Positions 1 to 8,195 are shown, counted from the stretch's first letter. The stretch is 15,209 nt of DNA from Jimgerdemannia flammicorona (GCA_003990745.1 RBNI01003787.1:1-15209), one strand, 5' to 3'. The notes: generated by a model from the sequence alone, not told the origin. Program-made: numbers and translations.

Positions 1-21
1 AAAAAAAAAAAAAAAAAAAAA
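1..21 (+). repeat. Poly-A run at window start
   Basis: Twenty-one A residues open the window, followed by gaaagggg. In one frame the run would encode lysines leading into K-G-A-K-K-A-S-L-K-D-L-F, so it may belong to the lysine-rich start of the ORF1-like reading frame downstream. It could also be the poly-A tail of a retroelement lying to the left, or an assembly limit at a homopolymer. The sequence does not decide between these. Confidence 0.8.
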
Positions 22-838
22 GAAAGGGGCTAAGAAGGCATCACTCAAGGACCTGTTTGCTGATAGTACTTTCAAGGTCTGGGACCCAGTTATGAATGAT
101 ACTCCCCTCTGATCAGGTGGGGTCCAGCTGCAAGAGGTTAGATAGCAGAGGACAAGCTGATACAGGGTACTCAGTGGGTGCACTTTGGGGTTCCTGATGT
201 GGCAAAGGGTGGACAGGTAGTGGCCATTGGTGAGGATGAGCTAGTGGATGTCCCTGAGGAGGGGTGGGATAAGACTGCTAGTATAGAGGCAGATACTATG
301 ATGCTGGATACAGGAAGGCTGGGGACACCAGGAGGGAAGGAGGTGGGGAACCTGCTGTGGATGAGCAAAGTGATGGATAATCTCATAGCTGAGGAGTTGG
401 GGGAAGTAGACCTACAAGTGATGAGTAAGGAGCATTGGGCAGGGATTCTGTGTGGAGAGGGGGTGGTGGGGGTACTGAAGGCAGAGATTCTTGTGATTTT
501 TCTGAAGGAGGAGGGATATGAGGTTGATAAGGTGAGAGAGGCAGAGCTGGCAGTTGTTGCTGGTGAGTGGGCTGTCTACTATTGGACTGAGCAGCATGGT
601 TTGTAGCTCTGGCAGGAGGTATGTCTGGAGTATCATAAAGACTTCAAGAAAAAGGAGTATGGGGTGATGGCTGAACTTCTGGAAGGGTTGGAAGCACAGG
701 TGGCTGAAGAGAAGGTGCTGGCTGCCAAACATAACTTAGACTTAGCACAGGAGGAGTTTAATGTGGATTTGTAGAGGCTGCAATTGATAATCAACATTAT
801 TCCTAATGAACATTATTCCTAATGAACAGTACAACTAA
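2..838 (+). pseudogene. LINE-like ORF1 (gag-like), decayed
   Basis: A long reading frame with few stops. It reads in one frame to about 110 (K-K-A-S-L-K-D-L-F-A-D-S), shifts frame, then runs open from 178 to 606, stops with TAG, and continues in the same frame to about 770. The product is acidic. Its last part, about 610-770, is helical and charged (E-Y-G-V-M-A-E-L-L-E-G-L-E-A-Q-V-A-E-E-K) and would suit a coiled coil. No zinc knuckle is visible. I do not recognise the family by sequence. The ORF1 role is inferred from position: it ends next to, and in its pre-duplication form would overlap by 17 bases, a downstream frame that looks like a LINE endonuclease start. The stops near 604 and 771 fit C-to-T decay. 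The 5' end is missing or lies in the poly-A run. Confidence 0.45.
795..826 (+). repeat. Exact 16-bp tandem duplication
   Basis: The 16-mer cattattcctaatgaa occurs twice back to back (795-810 and 811-826). Because 16 is not a multiple of three, the copy throws the upstream ORF1 frame out of register just before its end and creates a second ATG. The ATG in the second copy (822-824) is the one that leads into the endonuclease-like frame. Confidence 0.9.
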
Positions 839-947
839 CATTTTCTCTCTGAATGTGAATAGATTGCAGGGTACTGGGTGGTATAAGAACATTTTTACTT
901 GACTTAAGGGATTAGAGACTCATCTCTTTTTACTACAGGATGTATGG
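822..947 (+). pseudogene. LINE-like ORF2 start, APE endonuclease N-terminus (truncated)
   Basis: From ATG 822 the frame reads M-N-S-T-T-N-I-F-S-L-N-V-N-R-L, then a W-Y-K-N-I-F-T segment, one in-frame TGA, L-K-G-L-E, and F-L-L-Q-D-V-W. This matches the order seen at the N-terminus of AP-endonuclease domains of non-LTR retrotransposons: a strand with N-V-N-x-L, a helix with a W-L-K-type end, then a strand ending L-Q-E/D. Known: in this family the Asn in N-V-N and an acidic residue after L-Q are active-site residues. Here the Asn is kept and the acidic residue is Asp. The TGA is best explained as a mutated TGG. The domain is cut after about 40 codons by the LTR beginning at 948. No continuation is seen after the right LTR at 8349. 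Short match, so moderate confidence. Confidence 0.5.
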
Positions 948-1083
948 TGTAGTCACAATGACTTACAGTTGGTCATCATTACTCATCTTGTATGCCATAT
1001 GATCTTCTTATGCTCTGATCTGGTAGCTTGCAAGGAAAGGCTGTCTCCTGTACTGATGTCATCATTCTGAGATCACTGTTACA
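948..1083 (-). repeat. 3' LTR of element 1 (136 bp)
   Basis: On the minus strand it starts TGTAACAG and ends TGACTACA, the usual TG...CA LTR ends. It aligns base for base with 8213-8348 at 17 differences, all transitions. At 136 bp it is very short for a Ty3/gypsy LTR. It directly follows the polypurine tract, which fixes its inner edge. Confidence 0.9.
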
Positions 1084-1094
1084 TCTTCCTCCTG
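1084..1094 (-). other. Polypurine tract (plus-strand primer) of element 1
   Basis: On the minus strand CAGGAGGAAGA directly abuts the TGTAACAG start of the 3' LTR. A purine run in this position is the RNase H-resistant primer for second-strand DNA synthesis in LTR elements. Its placement independently supports the LTR boundary and the minus orientation. Confidence 0.7.
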
Positions 1095-1447
1095 AATAAG
1101 GATCTTCTTGAATGTCCTTATTCATTAGTCCAGTCCTGAAAAATTTGCTGATCCTATAACCTCTAGTAAGGGATTGAAAAGTGGTGTTTATGGGCTAGTA
1201 TCTTCTCTTTATATTTTGGCATGATGGTGAAGAGTCACTTCCTTCATATAGAGCAAGAGCCTGATTCTGATCTTGACTAATCAGTTGATGGTTCGAACTC
1301 CTCTGGCTTTGAAAGTCTCATAGATAAGTAGTTGCTGATGCCATATCCCTTAGAGAATGGTCCAGACAGATAGCCTGCTGGTCACAGGACATGCTGTTAT
1401 GATTCATGGACTAGAACCTCATGGGCAGTCATCATATTTTGCTTCTC
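1095..1447 (-). other. 3' non-coding stretch between pol and PPT
   Basis: About 350 bases between the pol stop (1448-1450) and the polypurine tract. All minus frames contain several stops and I recognise no domain. It holds one of the few CpGs in the window, inside a palindromic TTCGAA near 1291. A GGTTCGAAC string there resembles a tRNA T-arm but the flanks do not pair. Confidence 0.5.
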
Positions 1448-2560
1448 TTATATAGGTTCATGGTACTTCTTGAGTCTGTTCCTATGTACTATGGTAGGCA
1501 GTATAGTTTCTGAGATTTTTCTAAGCCAGAAGATAGTTCTCTTGATAACTTGCATGTAGAAGGGTCCTTTCCATTTGGGCTCCAGTTTTCATGACCATGA
1601 GGCTTCTACCATATTTCAATACAGTAGGACCTTTTCTTTAATTTGGATGGATTTTAGGGTCTTGTGATTCTTTCCTGCATTTTTTCTTATTAGTGCTTGT
1701 AACTTGATGATATAATCTTCAGCCTTCTTCCTAATTTGGTGTAGTCTCTGAATTTCTGCATTGACCTATCTCCAAGTTAGGTCTAGATTTGTAGCTGAGG
1801 TTCCATCAGAATCTTCATCTCTGAAGAGCAGTTCTCTTGGGGTAAAGTGTGTGCTCTGTGACTATATGTCTTATAGGACAGAGAGGGCAGTTGGGAGATA
1901 GTTATCCCAATTCTTATATGTCTCTGAGATCTTCACCAGGATGTTCTTGAGGGTCTTGTTGGTTCTCTCTATCTGTTCATTTTCTTGAGGGTGGTATGTG
2001 GTAGTCTTGATATACTGAATCTTGTATTTCCAATACATTATCTTGTAGAATCCATTGACAAATTCTGTGCTGCAGTCTGTTGTGATTTGCTTTAGTATCT
2101 TATAGCAGCAGATGATTTCTTGGTGTAGGAAGTTAGCTATAGAGAGGGTATTGGCTTCTTGTAATGCTCCTGCTTCTATCTATTTGGTAAAGAGGTCTAC
2201 AATAACTATAATATAGTGATTTCCTGATAGTGTTACTGGTAGTGGCCCAATAATATCCATTGCAATGTGATGGAAGGGGATAGACTCAATTCTTGATGAC
2301 CTAGGTACCTGTCCTTGCTGATCTTGTTTCTATTTTTAGTGCTTATCACACCCTTTGATAAATTGGTACAGGTCTTCTTCTATTTTGGGCCACTATATAG
2401 TTCTTTTTGCCTTGTTGTATATGTTGGTTCCTCCTAGATATCCTTGCTAATATACTTCCTTCATTACTTGATACTTCTTGTATTCAGGTATTACTAGCTT
2501 TTCTCCTTTTCTGAGTATAGTGTTGTCTAGTTCAAACTGTTTCCAAGTCTAGTTGATGAT
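1448..2560 (-). pseudogene. Integrase domain of element 1 pol (GPY/F type, no chromodomain)
   Basis: Read on the minus strand from about 2560 to the TAA at 1448-1450. The N-terminal zinc module (2320-2460) reads V-Y-*-Q-G-Y-L-G-G, with Tyr at the expected His sites, so H2C2 zinc binding is lost. The catalytic core is intact by residue: Asp in A-M-D-I-I-G (2255-2257), Asp in T-T-D-C-S-T-E-F (2075-2077) and Glu in Q-I-E-R-T-N (1967-1969). The last two are separated by 35 residues, the D35E spacing of retroviral-type integrases. The GPY/F module follows, with G-P-F at 1559-1567 and H-R-N-R-L-K-K-Y-H before the stop. No chromodomain follows. In-frame stops near 1860-1870 and elsewhere mark decay. 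The frame differs from that of RNase H upstream, with a shift near 2560. Confidence 0.88.
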
Positions 2561-2639
2561 AGTGATTGTCTAGGGTTTGAGGTGGTTGAGCATCTTCTAC
2601 TGCCCAAGATAGCTGATTAATCTATAGTATAACTCCTTA

Positions 2640-3060
2640 TTCATGTTGAATAGTCTTGATGGGGATGTTTTGGAGTATTCTTGAGAGTGCATCAGCATTG
2701 GTGTTGGTTCTTTCTGAGTGGTACTTGATAGTATAGTTATACTCTTGCAACCTGTAGATCCATCTGATATATATTCCTTTGGGGTTCAGAGTGTGAAATA
2801 GCCAGGCAAGAGTGGAATGGTCTGTTTGAATGGTAAAGTATTTCTCAGCTAAGTAGTAGTGGAACTTGTCTACTGCCCAAACTACTGCTAAGCATTTGAG
2901 CTTGCATGACTCATAGTTCTGTTCTGCTCCACAGATACCTCAGCTTATATAGGAGATGACATATTCATGTCCATCTTTCTTCTGAGCTAAGACTGCTCCA
3001 AGTCCTATAGTACTTACATCTGTCTGCAGGATGAATTCTAGGTTCCAATCTGGTCTTCTG
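2640..3060 (-). pseudogene. RNase H domain of element 1 pol
   Basis: The minus strand reads L-E-F-I-L-Q-T-D-V-S-T-I-G-L-G-A-V-L at about 2990-3035, the usual start of Ty3/gypsy RNase H. Then come N-Y-E-S-C-K-L-K-C-L-A-V-V-W-A-V with the catalytic-type Glu, I-Q-T-D-H-S-T-L with the third Asp, and N-A-D-A-L-S-R near the end. RNase H removes the RNA strand of the RNA-DNA hybrid. One in-frame TGA interrupts it. The frame differs from that of the RT just upstream (a shift near 3060-3070), so it would be separated from RT unless the indel is recent. The core residues visible are kept. Confidence 0.85.
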
Positions 3061-3123
3061 AGGATAAGTACTTGGGGTCAACCTGGTCTTGAGTTCATTG
3101 AAGATTTCTTAGTGTTCCTTGGT

Positions 3124-4053
3124 CTATTCAAATTTGGTTTCCTTCTTCAGTAGCTCATAGATAGGTGCTGCAATATTGGAGTATCCTTTGATAAATCTTC
3201 TATAATAGCTAGCCAGTCCAAGAAAGGCATGGACTTCTGTAGTTGTTCTGGGTCTCAGGTAGGCTGCAACAGCCTCAATCTTTATGGGATCTGTGTGAAT
3301 TCTGGTCTGATTGATAAGGTGTCCTAGGTAGGCAATATCCTGGGCTGCAAACTTACATTTCTTGGACTTGATGTAGAGGCCATGCTCCTTGAGCTTCTTA
3401 AGAGCTAGCTGTATGTGATTGATATATTCCCATGCAGTATTGCTGAAGATGATCACATCATCAATATAGATAAAGAGCCATTTTCCAATCTTATTGCTGA
3501 AGACTCTATTTATCATTTGCTGAAAACTTTCTGGGGTATTACACATTCCAAATGGCATTCATAGGTAGATATAGGTGGCATCAGGTATGATGAAGGCTGA
3601 TTTCTCACTGACATCTTGAGTGAGACCAATCTGATGGAAGCCTGAGAACAGATTCAAGGTGGTGTAGTATTTGGCTTTGCTTCCAAGGGTGGTAAGGATT
3701 TCTTAAATATTTGATAAGGGCTGCCTATCCTTCTTGATGATTGTATTGAGCTTCCTATAGTCAATGCAGAGTCTTGGTGCAAACTCTCCAGGCTTGCTTC
3801 CTTTCTTCAGGGTAAGGATAATGGGTGAGACCCAGGGACTGATAGCTTGCTTGATGATTCTGGCTTCTTCTATTTCCTTGAGTTCTGCTCACAGCTATTC
3901 TCTGTAAGCAGGTGGTATAGGTTTGGCTTTCTGGTAGATGGGCTTGATATTGCCAGTGTCAACTTTATGATAGTACTTAGGTTCTTGATTGTGGATATCT
4001 CAGAAGTCTGTAGCAAGTACTCTTTCATTCTGATGCAGGATCTTGAGAAGTTA
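3124..4053 (-). pseudogene. Reverse transcriptase domain of element 1 pol
   Basis: Ty3/gypsy RT read on the minus strand. An entry segment H-K-V-D-T-G-N-I-K-P-I, then S-P-W-V-S-P-I-I-L, R-L-C-I-D-Y-R-K-L-N, T-L-N-L-F-S-G-F-H-Q-I, M-P-F-G-M-C-N-T-P-E-S-F-Q and the active site F-I-Y-I-D-D-V-I-I-F-S (YIDD at 3457-3468), followed by the thumb with Y-L-G-H and F-L-G-L-A-S-Y-Y-R-R-F-I. The open stretch 3124-3558 covers YIDD through the thumb. The YIDD pair is intact, but the third catalytic Asp, expected in L-D-L-x-S-G-F, is Asn (3652-3654), a G-to-A change that should kill polymerase activity. Stops in the upstream half also fit mutated Trp, Arg or Gln codons. Confidence 0.93.
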
Positions 4054-4143
4054 TTCTTCTAGGAGAAAGTTTTCTCCAATAGTATATATGTGCTTGTTCT
4101 GGTCCCTGTCTTTCTTGTGCTCAAGTTTGGTAATCTTGATGGC

Positions 4144-4584
4144 AGCATAGGCTCCTTTTCTAGTAGATCCAAAGCCTTGTTCTCCTCTCTTGGTCTTGAT
4201 GAGTTTGATGGCTTCAGTGATCTTGGGCTTCTTGATTTTGTAGATCAGCATCTGGCCAATCCTGTCATGCTTCTTGACTTCAAATGGAGTGGTGGGGTTG
4301 TGATTTCTGACTATGAGGAAGATCTTGCCAGTATAATCAGAGTCAATTACTCCTCCTTTACCTGAGATTTCACTTTTGGCCAGACTGCTCCTGGTCTTGA
4401 TAATTCCAGCATAGTTCTCTGGTAGCTTGACTCAGATTCTGGTGCCAAGTAGAGTGGTGGTCTGTGGTTTGAGAGTAGCATCTTGAATGCTGGCAAGGTC
4501 CATTCCTATGGCTCCTTTAGCCTTATATTCTGGGATCTTGGCTTCAGGGTGAAACTTCTTGACCTTGAGGGTGATATCTAGTTC
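4144..4584 (-). pseudogene. dUTPase domain inside element 1 pol
   Basis: All five conserved motifs of trimeric dUTPases appear in order, in the same frame as protease and RT. Motif 1: A-K-G-A-I-G-M-D-L-A-S (4489-4521). Motif 2: R-S-S-L-A (4378-4392), where Gly is usual at the third place. Motif 3: G-V-I-D-S-D-Y-T-G (4327-4353), with the catalytic-type Asp kept. Motif 4: F-E-V-K-K-H-D-R-I-G-Q-M. Motif 5: R-G-E-Q-G-F-G-S-T-R (4159-4188), with the Phe that stacks on the base. The length, about 147 residues, is normal. The enzyme hydrolyses dUTP to dUMP and pyrophosphate and so limits uracil in newly made cDNA. A TGA inside (G-T-R-I-*-V-K-L-P) and Gly-to-Ser and Gly-to-Arg changes fit C-to-T decay. 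A pol position is known for some retroviruses. In a Ty3/gypsy element it is unusual. Confidence 0.9.
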
Positions 4585-4587
4585 TTA

Positions 4588-4899
4588 TTTCTCCTCATCA
4601 TCACTGTCAGCTTGAAGCTTGGGGGGCTGGTCATCTTCTTTGGCTTTCCTTTTTGCTTCAGCAGCTTCTTGCTCATATTTCTGTTAGCAGATTTTCCTGA
4701 CTTCACTGATACAGGACCAGCAGTCATTCAGGTGTTCAGAGTAGTACATCCTAGTACCATGGGGGCATCTTCCTTGAGGGGCATAGCCATCAATAATCTT
4801 ATTATACCATTGCTCATCTGTGAGCTTGAGTGTCTTGTTCTTGTTTTTGTTCACTGAGTACATGAAGACTTCTGTGTTCTCTTCATCTCCTTCCTCCAT
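4588..4899 (-). pseudogene. Protease-dUTPase linker with Cys/His module
   Basis: In frame between protease and dUTPase. An acidic opening (M-E-E-G-D-E-E-N), a lysine/asparagine stretch, then at 4711-4767 a compact C-P-H-G...S-E-H-L-N-D-C-W-S-C. The spacing is C-x-H-x8-H-x3-C-x2-C, which could bind zinc. After a TAA comes a charged stretch (Y-E-Q-E-A-A-E-A-K-R-K-A-K) and acidic D-S-D-D-E-E-K just ahead of dUTPase motif 1. I do not recognise the Cys/His module as a named family. A zinc-binding role is inference from the spacing. No such module is standard between PR and RT in Ty3/gypsy elements. Confidence 0.5.
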
Positions 4900-5424
4900 A
4901 TCTGATAGGACTCCTTTGTAGACATTGATAGAGACTTGTACCTTTCTTTCTCTATAGTTGATCTGTATCTTCTGAAAATTGAGGTCAATGATGGCCTTGG
5001 CCTTGTGAAGTCATTGATTGCCAATGAGGATATCATAGTTGGTGATGCTTGTAACAATCACATCTACTGAGATAGTAGCTTCTCTTATCTTGATGGAGAC
5101 TTCTTGGATTTTGTCAAGGAGAGTAGCTTATGTACCATCTGCTGTGACATAGACTATCTTGGTAAACTCTTCAATGTCTCAGCCTAGGCAGTCAATTGTC
5201 TTCTTGCTTATGAGGTATCCTCCAGCACCAGTATCAATGATGGCATTAAAGATACAATCTTTGATCTGATATGGAGTATAGGCTGATATCTTGTACTGGT
5301 CTTCAGATTCTTCACCTGAGTCTTCTGATTCTTTCTGTGTATTGTGAGCTTCTACAATCTTATACTCTTGATTTTGGCAATAGTTACAAGTCCTACTCTC
5401 AACTGCTGTCTGAAGGCAGGGACT
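4900..5424 (-). pseudogene. Aspartic protease domain of element 1 pol
   Basis: The active-site motif is intact: A-I-I-D-T-G-A-G-G-Y-L-I (D-T-G-A at 5224-5235). The C-terminal part has Y-D-I-L-I-G-N-Q, the I-L-G strand of retropepsins. The enzyme would dimerise and cleave Gag-Pol. Upstream, the same frame is open from 5424 and carries C-N-Y-C followed by an acidic, serine-rich linker (E-S-E-D-S-G-E-E-S-E-D). C-N-Y-C-Q-N-Q-E-Y is like the first half of a CCHC knuckle with Tyr at the His position, but the last Cys is not there. The frame is -1 relative to gag. In-frame stops at several sites (for example C-L-G-* after the active site) fit mutated Trp or Arg codons. Confidence 0.87.
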
Positions 5425-5432
5425 TCAGCTAG

Positions 5433-6992
5433 CTATCCAAAAGTAGCATTGACCTTCTGTTTCTTCAGGTCCTTGTAGATATTATACTGATAGATCTTGG
5501 TCTTGTGCAGCTTCTGTTTCTTCTTGCTTTCACTTTCTCCTGAGACTGAAGTAGTACCTTCAATGATTTGGCAGACAGCTTCATCTAACTCCATATCTTG
5601 ATCAATCTCCTTAGGTTGAGTCTTGCTTTGAATAGTAATAGCTGGGGTCTTCTTTGGTCTTCCAACTGGCTTGCTGTTGCTCTTCTTATCATAGGGCTTG
5701 GACTAGGTTCTGGTACCTTCAGTAGCAGGGTAGAATTCAAGCTCCTTGTAGTATTCTTCATCATCAGTATTACCAATCTCCTCAATGACTACTGCATTGA
5801 TTTGTTCTCTGGTTCTGCTAGCATTACTTGATTGGGCTTTACATCTTATTTTGGTTATGCAATTCTTTGCATAGTGGCCTTCTTCACTATATCTGAAGTA
5901 TGTAATATTGTATTCTTCTATAGCAGCTGCAAATCTCTGCACTGGTCTCCTGTTAGCACTTCAGACTTCTCTAACAACATCACCAAGGTATGCAGTCATC
6001 TCAGCAAACTGCTTGGCAAGTTCCTCCACTAGGTCAGCTTTGGTTGTCTTGGGGGTAGGTGGGGATGGTTGTCTATTTACAACTGTGGCAGGTATGATAC
6101 TAGTTGGCTTTGATGGCTCTATCTTGATGCCAGTTATTTTCTCTATTGAGTATTCAGCAGAGTGTCTGGCAGTCCAATATCTCTGTGCAAAGACCACTTT
6201 TTGATCAAGATTCAGTTCAGCTGGGGTAGACTGGATTGCTAGGGCAATTTCAGAGTAAACTCCTTTGAGGAAGATTGAATCTACTATTTGTTCCTTGAGG
6301 GTATCATCATAGCCAGCAAAGACAATCTGGTGGCAGATTCAGGTATAGAATGAGTTGAGATCTTCACTGAGTCTCTGATAGATAGTATTGAGTTAATCCT
6401 TGAGAGCTTGCTTAATCTCTTCAATATAGTATATTGTTCTGAGGAAGGTCTTTATGTTGGCAAGTTTAGCTGTACCATTATTAGCAATAGTGGCTGCATT
6501 GAACTTGTCTCTGGCAGGTCCTCTGAGGCTGACTAGTAGAAGGGCCAATTGTACATCTACACCAAGGGCTTGTATGGCAGCGAATTGTTCAAAGTCTTCA
6601 ATGAAGGTCAGAATTGACTCTTTAGTAGTATATCTATAGAATGTGGGGGGATACATTTCTATCTTATCTTGAATTCTTACAGGGGTGACTCTTGTAGTCA
6701 GAGTAGTTATTATAGTAGTTGTTCGTTTTTCAGCTTGAAATTGAGGATTTGTCTTGAATCACCAGCCAATGGACACCAAGTTGTCATATAGTGGTCACTG
6801 AGTCCTTCAAATATGTCAGATTCTCTTCAAGGTATATCTCTTAGACTAACTAAAGTTTGTTATAAGCAAGTTCTTATTGGAGTATCTTCCCAAGATCTTA
6901 TAGTCCTCAAACTTCTTATCTTTAAACTGTCTTATTATCTCTTTAGATTACTTGTCAGGAATTGTGTGTAAGTAAACTTGACTGACTTTATT
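5433..6992 (-). pseudogene. Gag of element 1 (capsid and CCHC zinc knuckle)
   Basis: One minus-strand frame with scattered stops. A basic N-terminal part (6657-6992) leads to the open stretch 6393-6656 (M-Y-P-P-T-F-Y-R...F-E-Q-F-A-A) and a capsid C-terminal-like helix set (I-Y-Q-R-L-S-E-D-L-N-S-F near 6365), as in retrotransposon Gag domains. The zinc knuckle at 5859-5900 reads Y-F-R-Y-S-E-E-G-H-Y-A-K-N-C. The spacing is exactly C-x2-C-x4-H-x4-C but both first Cys are Tyr, each from a CpA-to-TpA change on the + strand. Further on, K-P-V-G-R-P-K-K (about 5660) resembles an AT-hook core. The frame meets TAG at 5433-5435, next to where the pol frame opens. Gag packages the RNA and forms the particle. 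Assigned by the knuckle, position and capsid-like pattern. Confidence 0.85.
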
Positions 6993-7245
6993 TCAGAGAA
7001 AATAAGAGGGGTATTTATACAAAATATAATTCAATGATTGCTAAGATATAAAGCTAAATATAAATTCCAATAACTAAAATAAAATGCCAGGACATGGAAA
7101 ACTACTAAGTTCCAGTGTCAGCACTGATGGTTGTACAGATTCAGGATGTTGGTATAATTTTGATGGTATAGAAAAATGGTGCTGGAATAATTTAGTGTCA
7201 CATCAGAATGCTGGTACTGACATAATTCAGTATCACCAAAGGACT
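6993..7245 (-). other. Spacer between 5' ORF and gag, TATA-like box
   Basis: No clear gene. Minus frames are partly open but low in complexity. TATAAATAC is present on the minus strand at about 7011-7019 with AATAAA 20-25 bases downstream. This could serve as an internal promoter for gag-pol, but the same bases read as Y-K-Y-P-S-Y-F-L in the gag frame, so chance is quite possible. Confidence 0.3.
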
Positions 7246-8106
7246 TTAGAGCAGAATGTTCAAGACTATAAGGGCTTCATTCTCATCAGAGATCAGAATG
7301 TCTTCAAAGGAGATGAGGTCTGCAAATTTGTAGTTATTATGTAGGTTGTATGTTTTGTGTATATTGCATGTCTTGTATATGTTGTATATCTCATGTATGT
7401 TATGTGAGATGATATCATCGCTGATAATTTTATTACATTTAGTGGCAGTAGGAACAAGGAGGTCTGGGGCTCTCCAGTCTATGAGGTTCTCTTCCACAAA
7501 ATAGGAGACAAATGTGGAGTCTTGGGGAGGTCTAACCTGGATGCTTGGGCCTCAGAATACTGAGATCAATCCTTATAGGAATTGGTCTGGGTTGTCCTGG
7601 AGGATGGGATGCCAGAAGTCTTCTACTTCATTACTGTTGAGGGTGATAGTAGACTGGGCTTCTGTAGCCACCCTGGCTTCTAGTGCATTGATATGGTGGG
7701 CTGACAGGTCTCTGAAGTCTGTGACTCTAACATACTCCAAGTTGGAGATCAACTATAGTGCATGCCTGAAGATCTGATAGATCTTCTTAGCTGTCCTTAT
7801 TTTATATATATCTATGAGAGTGGTATCTTGTAGCTCTTGAGTGCTGGCCTGTGGGAACTCCCAGCAGAGAAGGTTTCCTATTTCATATTCTTGCCACATT
7901 TGGAGGCATTCAGTAGCAATAGCGATCCTTATTTCCATTTCACAGCAGTAGAAGATATAATGATAAAGGTCACTAGTACCCAGATTGACACTAGGAGTCC
8001 TTCTTGAGTGGGTCCTCATGGCTCTTCTGATGTCTTGGAACATCCTTTCTTTGACTGAGATGTCTTGGTAGTTCCTTGACCTTGAGGTTTGGTGAGCAGT
8101 AGGCAT
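7246..8106 (-). pseudogene. Unidentified 5' ORF of element 1, upstream of gag
   Basis: From ATG 8104-8106 one frame runs to TAG at 7246 over about 287 codons, with only three internal stops (7753-7755, and two around 7550-7580), all explainable by C-to-T change. It opens M-P-T-A-H-Q-T-S-R-S-R-N-Y with a basic arm, then a helical segment with W-Q-E-Y-E-I and a D-F-W-H-P-I-L-Q-D-N-P motif. It ends with four copies of a hexapeptide (7330-7401). The frame is also open back towards the LTR (Y-L-E-E-Y-K-R-R-I-K-E-L). I do not recognise a family. Gag lies downstream in another frame, so this is either an extra gene of the element or an N-terminal Gag portion separated by a frameshift. The start was chosen as the first ATG of the continuous frame. 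Confidence 0.5.
7330..7401 (-). repeat. Coding minisatellite, 4 x 18 bp
   Basis: On the minus strand, four in-frame 18-base units encode N-I-H-E-I-Y, N-I-Y-K-T-C, N-I-H-K-T-Y and N-L-H-N-N-Y. The units are degenerate in DNA but keep the six-residue period, near the C-terminal end of the unidentified 5' ORF. Confidence 0.75.
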
Positions 8107-8195
8107 TTTATTTATAGTAAGTCTTTGAGCTATTTTGGGATTGGTAGGTCTTATTGATTGCTGCTACTGTAGTTCCTTGATCCTTCTTTTATATT

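Noticed and set aside
412..732. Minus-strand open frame opposite the LINE-like ORF1
   Set aside because: Antisense shadow of a purine-rich coding strand; rich in Leu, Ser and His with no motif.
1284..1310. tRNA-like T-arm (GGTTCGAACTCC)
   Set aside because: The bases on either side cannot form the T stem on either strand and no anticodon or acceptor arm is present.
4090..4365. Plus-strand frame of 91 codons opposite the dUTPase
   Set aside because: The dUTPase motifs on the minus strand explain this segment fully.
7011..7019. Second LTR of element 1 at the internal TATAAATA box
   Set aside because: No matching copy exists downstream of integrase, and the gag frame reads across it.
7084..7344. 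Plus-strand open frame of 86 codons
   Set aside because: It lies opposite the end of the 5' ORF frame and the spacer of element 1; the peptide is low in complexity and shows no family resemblance.
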